Positions 62,386-64,000 of a DNA stretch of 64,000 nt are shown here, in pieces (positions within the stretch are counted from its first letter, which is position 1; each line of letters begins with the position of its first letter). The notes below the pieces were generated by a model. That model saw only the letters and a list, made by a program, of their open reading frames with translations, was not told the DNA's origin and ran no database searches. The translations under genes were made by a program, and so were the position numbers. The DNA is from Bacillota bacterium (GTDB lineage: Bacteria; Bacillota; Clostridia; Acetivibrionales; DSM-1351), in assembly GCA_023415305.1 (NCBI GenBank), contig JAEZKZ010000122.1, positions 1 to 64,000 of the forward strand, in the 5' to 3' direction.

Positions 62386-63081
62386 ATGAAAATTGTAATT
62401 ATTAATGGCAGTCCCAGAAAGAATGGAGCAACTGCAAAAATACTTCATGAGATTTCTCGGAATTTATCGCTCTATAATGATACCGATATTGAATACATCG
62501 ACCTTTCTGAACTGGAACTTGCTTTTTGTAAAGGCTGCTGTCAGTGCTATCAGCTAGGAAAATGCATTATGGAGGATGATATTGAAATGCTCTCCAATAA
62601 AATAGCAGAAGCCGCTGGAATTGTCATCGGATCGCCAGTATACGCAAGTAATGTTCCTGCACAGTTAAAGCTGTTGATTGATCGCGGACATTTTGTAATA
62701 GAACAGCTTCTAAAAAATAAAGCCACCTTTGCAATTGTGACTCATGAAAACAAAGGTGCTAGTACAGCATTAAGAGTATTGAAAAATTTATTTCTTTTTT
62801 CAGGTTCAACAAGTACCGTTAATTTAAGAGTGAAAAAACTCTTTAATGCTGATCCCTTGAAAGACAAAAAACTGTTAAACAAAATACAGAATAAATCGCA
62901 ATATTTTTACTTAGCAATAAAAACAGGACAAGAGTCTTTATTTGGAAAATTGTTGCAAAGCATCATATTTAATACAGGGATTAAACCTTTTGTATTAAGA
63001 AATCAAGGAAGATATCAGGGTGTGCTTAAAAGATGGGCTGAGAGAGGAATCAATTATACTAGCCTTTTATCTAAGCCCTGA
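62386..63081 (+). CDS. NADPH-dependent FMN reductase / iron-sulfur flavoprotein-like
   Basis: The 231-residue protein begins MKIVIINGSPRKNGATAKIL (FMN-phosphate loop), then LELAFCKGCCQCYQLGKC (cysteine cluster), IVIGSPVYASNVPAQLKLLIDR (flavin contact). This matches the flavodoxin-fold NAD(P)H reductase group with a cysteine motif like that of iron-sulfur flavoproteins. Start at ATG 62386 has AAAGGAATGAG upstream; the frame is open 20 codons further. Likely a stress- or quinone-linked reductase under TetR control. Confidence 0.87.
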   Translation: MKIVIINGSPRKNGATAKILHEISRNLSLYNDTDIEYIDLSELELAFCKGCCQCYQLGKCIMEDDIEMLSNKIAEAAGIVIGSPVYASNVPAQLKLLIDRGHFVIEQLLKNKATFAIVTHENKGASTALRVLKNLFLFSGSTSTVNLRVKKLFNADPLKDKKLLNKIQNKSQYFYLAIKTGQESLFGKLLQSIIFNTGIKPFVLRNQGRYQGVLKRWAERGINYTSLLSKP

Positions 63082-63147
63082 TGTTGGATCTGTACACCTC
63101 AAATTTCAAAGAATATCTTCCAGGTTGATGATATTTTGGAAAATGAT

Positions 63148-63522
63148 TTATACAATAATTGAAAATAAAAGAAGTGCTATTGTGACGCCAGCAAAACCAA
63201 AGGTTTTCCAGTATTTATAATATAGTGCTTCAATAATACCATAAACAGAAAATAAAATTGTAGTTATCAATAAGGCTTTCCCTGTGTAACTATGTAATAT
63301 GTAAGACGACAAAGCTGTTGCAAACAAAGCTGTTCCGAAGATAAGCATACAGACAACCTTAACTTTAATATTTTTATCCGATATACCTGCTGGCAACTCT
63401 CCATGTTGTTTTCTTGCCTTATCTATACCCCCGGTTATAGTGAGGTATGTTAGGTTCGTTACTATTTCAAAGCACCCCAATGCTAATAAAAACGCTCTGA
63501 AGATTTCCTGACCCCATGTCAT
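63148..63522 (-). CDS. Four-helix membrane protein
   Basis: The 124-residue protein has four likely membrane helices (about 7-30, 52-72, 77-97, 103-123) with a polar loop GGIDKARKQHGELPAGI after the first. Its ATG overlaps the MarR stop by four bases, so they form a unit. No family is recognised; it may be the target or partner of that regulator. Confidence 0.75.
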   Translation of the reverse strand: MTWGQEIFRAFLLALGCFEIVTNLTYLTITGGIDKARKQHGELPAGISDKNIKVKVVCMLIFGTALFATALSSYILHSYTGKALLITTILFSVYGIIEALYYKYWKTFGFAGVTIALLLFSIIV

Positions 63523-63956
63523 TTTATTTGTACCTCCTCTGATAAATTCTCAATAATTCTGTTTAATGACCTGAACAGTTGCTGCTCTTCCATATGACTA
63601 AAGCCCACAAGAGCTTTTTTAGTCACCTTATCAGCCATTGCTTCAATTTCACCAACCATACTTTCAGCCTCAGCTGTCAGATGTATCGAATACGATCTTT
63701 TATCTCTGGGATCGACCGTTTTCTCAAGTAACTTTTTTTCACTTAGTCTTGCTATAATTTCTCCAACTGTAGCTTTATCAGCCTTTAATTCATCAGCTAT
63801 CTGAGTTTGCGAAAGGCATTTTCTTGTATCAAGCAGTTTAATAACCGCCCATTGTGATGTTGTAATATTGTACTTACCGAGATAATTATCCATTGATCTC
63901 TTAATTAGTTTCGCACATGAATTGAGCAGATATCCCAGTATATCCTGTATTTCCAT
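63519..63956 (-). CDS. MarR-family regulator
   Basis: The 145-residue winged-helix protein contains YNITTSQWAVIKLLD, LSQTQIADELKADKATVGEIIARL and KKLLEKTVDPRDKRSYSIHLT, the MarR wing signature. It is coupled to the membrane protein downstream. A 10-2-10 palindrome overlaps the region before its start (63974-63995) and is the likely self-operator. Confidence 0.93.
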   Translation of the reverse strand: MEIQDILGYLLNSCAKLIKRSMDNYLGKYNITTSQWAVIKLLDTRKCLSQTQIADELKADKATVGEIIARLSEKKLLEKTVDPRDKRSYSIHLTAEAESMVGEIEAMADKVTKKALVGFSHMEEQQLFRSLNRIIENLSEEVQIK

Positions 63957-63973
63957 TGTGTAACTCCTCTCAT

Positions 63974-63995
63974 TATAGTAAGTACACTTACTATA
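63974..63995. promoter_or_regulatory. MarR operator palindrome
   Basis: TATAGTAAGT-AC-ACTTACTATA is a perfect inverted repeat 18 bp upstream of the MarR start, at the window edge. It likely overlaps the promoter, which is cut off. Confidence 0.75.
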
Positions 63996-64000
63996 TATAT

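Noticed and set aside
1..64000. CRISPR arrays, tRNA/rRNA genes, insertion-sequence transposases, prophage
   Set aside because: No regularly spaced repeats, cloverleaf, transposase or phage genes were seen on reading both strands.

Overview
The window is AT-rich DNA from an endospore-forming, anaerobic-type Firmicute of class Clostridia. The evidence is spo0A, spoIVB, the complete spoIIIAA-AH operon, a SpoVM microprotein, and the nusB-xseA-xseB-ispA-dxs-tlyA-nadK-argR-recN-spoIVB-spo0A order. My guess is the Ruminiclostridium / [Clostridium] cellulolyticum group, but no species-level marker is visible. There is no tRNA, rRNA, CRISPR array, prophage or intact insertion sequence. Nearly all genes lie on the minus strand.

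Positions 1-8.7 kb hold the tail of rpmB, a 23-codon spoVM on the opposite strand (conserved neighbours in Bacillus), a membrane-anchored PsbP-like protein, a GAF-GGDEF diguanylate cyclase, a long FtsA-like ATPase, nth, glgA and a GAF/HD-GYP phosphodiesterase. Positions 8.9-15.6 kb hold an HtrA-type protease, a histidine kinase/response regulator pair, spo0A and spoIVB.

Positions 15.9-28.4 kb are the long housekeeping operon, read on the minus strand from Asp23/AmaP/DUF2273 through nusB, xseA, xseB and ispA to dxs, tlyA, nadK, argR and recN. Between ispA and dxs lie a ~630-nt non-coding RNA and a membrane-protein gene. I identify these as the OLE RNA (Ornate, Large, Extremophilic) and its partner OapA. 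The RNA has closing complementary ends, a U-run, and its own apparent sigma-A promoter about 100 bp upstream. folD, usual between nusB and xseA, is absent; a GC-rich dispersed repeat sits there instead.

Positions 28.6-34.5 kb are the spoIIIA operon (feeding channel and ATPase), preceded by an unidentified foldable RNA candidate. Positions 34.7-37.2 kb form a GntR-controlled ABC transporter operon whose promoter carries a perfect 19-bp inverted repeat. Positions 37.4-42.8 kb hold a zinc-ribbon protein, efp, an Xaa-Pro peptidase, aroQ, an endonuclease IV-like protein and an M18 aminopeptidase. Positions 43-47 kb are a mosaic of short units: a PHP phosphatase, an unrecognised 44-residue protein, two GNAT acetyltransferases, an XRE/DUF2975 pair and a CBO0543-type membrane protein with a suspicious leader. 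Positions 47-52.7 kb are the Fe-S/thiolation cluster (rrf2, iscS, iscU, mnmA) with ykuS and rarA.

Positions 52.8-64 kb hold secreted or envelope proteins (copper-amine-oxidase-N plus PsbP-like, HtrA-like, SGNH hydrolase), thpR, an 826-residue nucleotidyltransferase/degenerate phosphomutase fusion, and two small regulatory modules (TetR with a flavoprotein; MarR with a membrane protein), each with a clear palindromic operator.

Two dispersed intergenic repeat families were found, each with two copies. One (about 130 bp, at 23.56 and 58.59 kb) is palindromic with compensatory stem changes. The other (about 105 bp, at 26.1 and 57.2 kb) is GC-rich with mutually exclusive hairpins.
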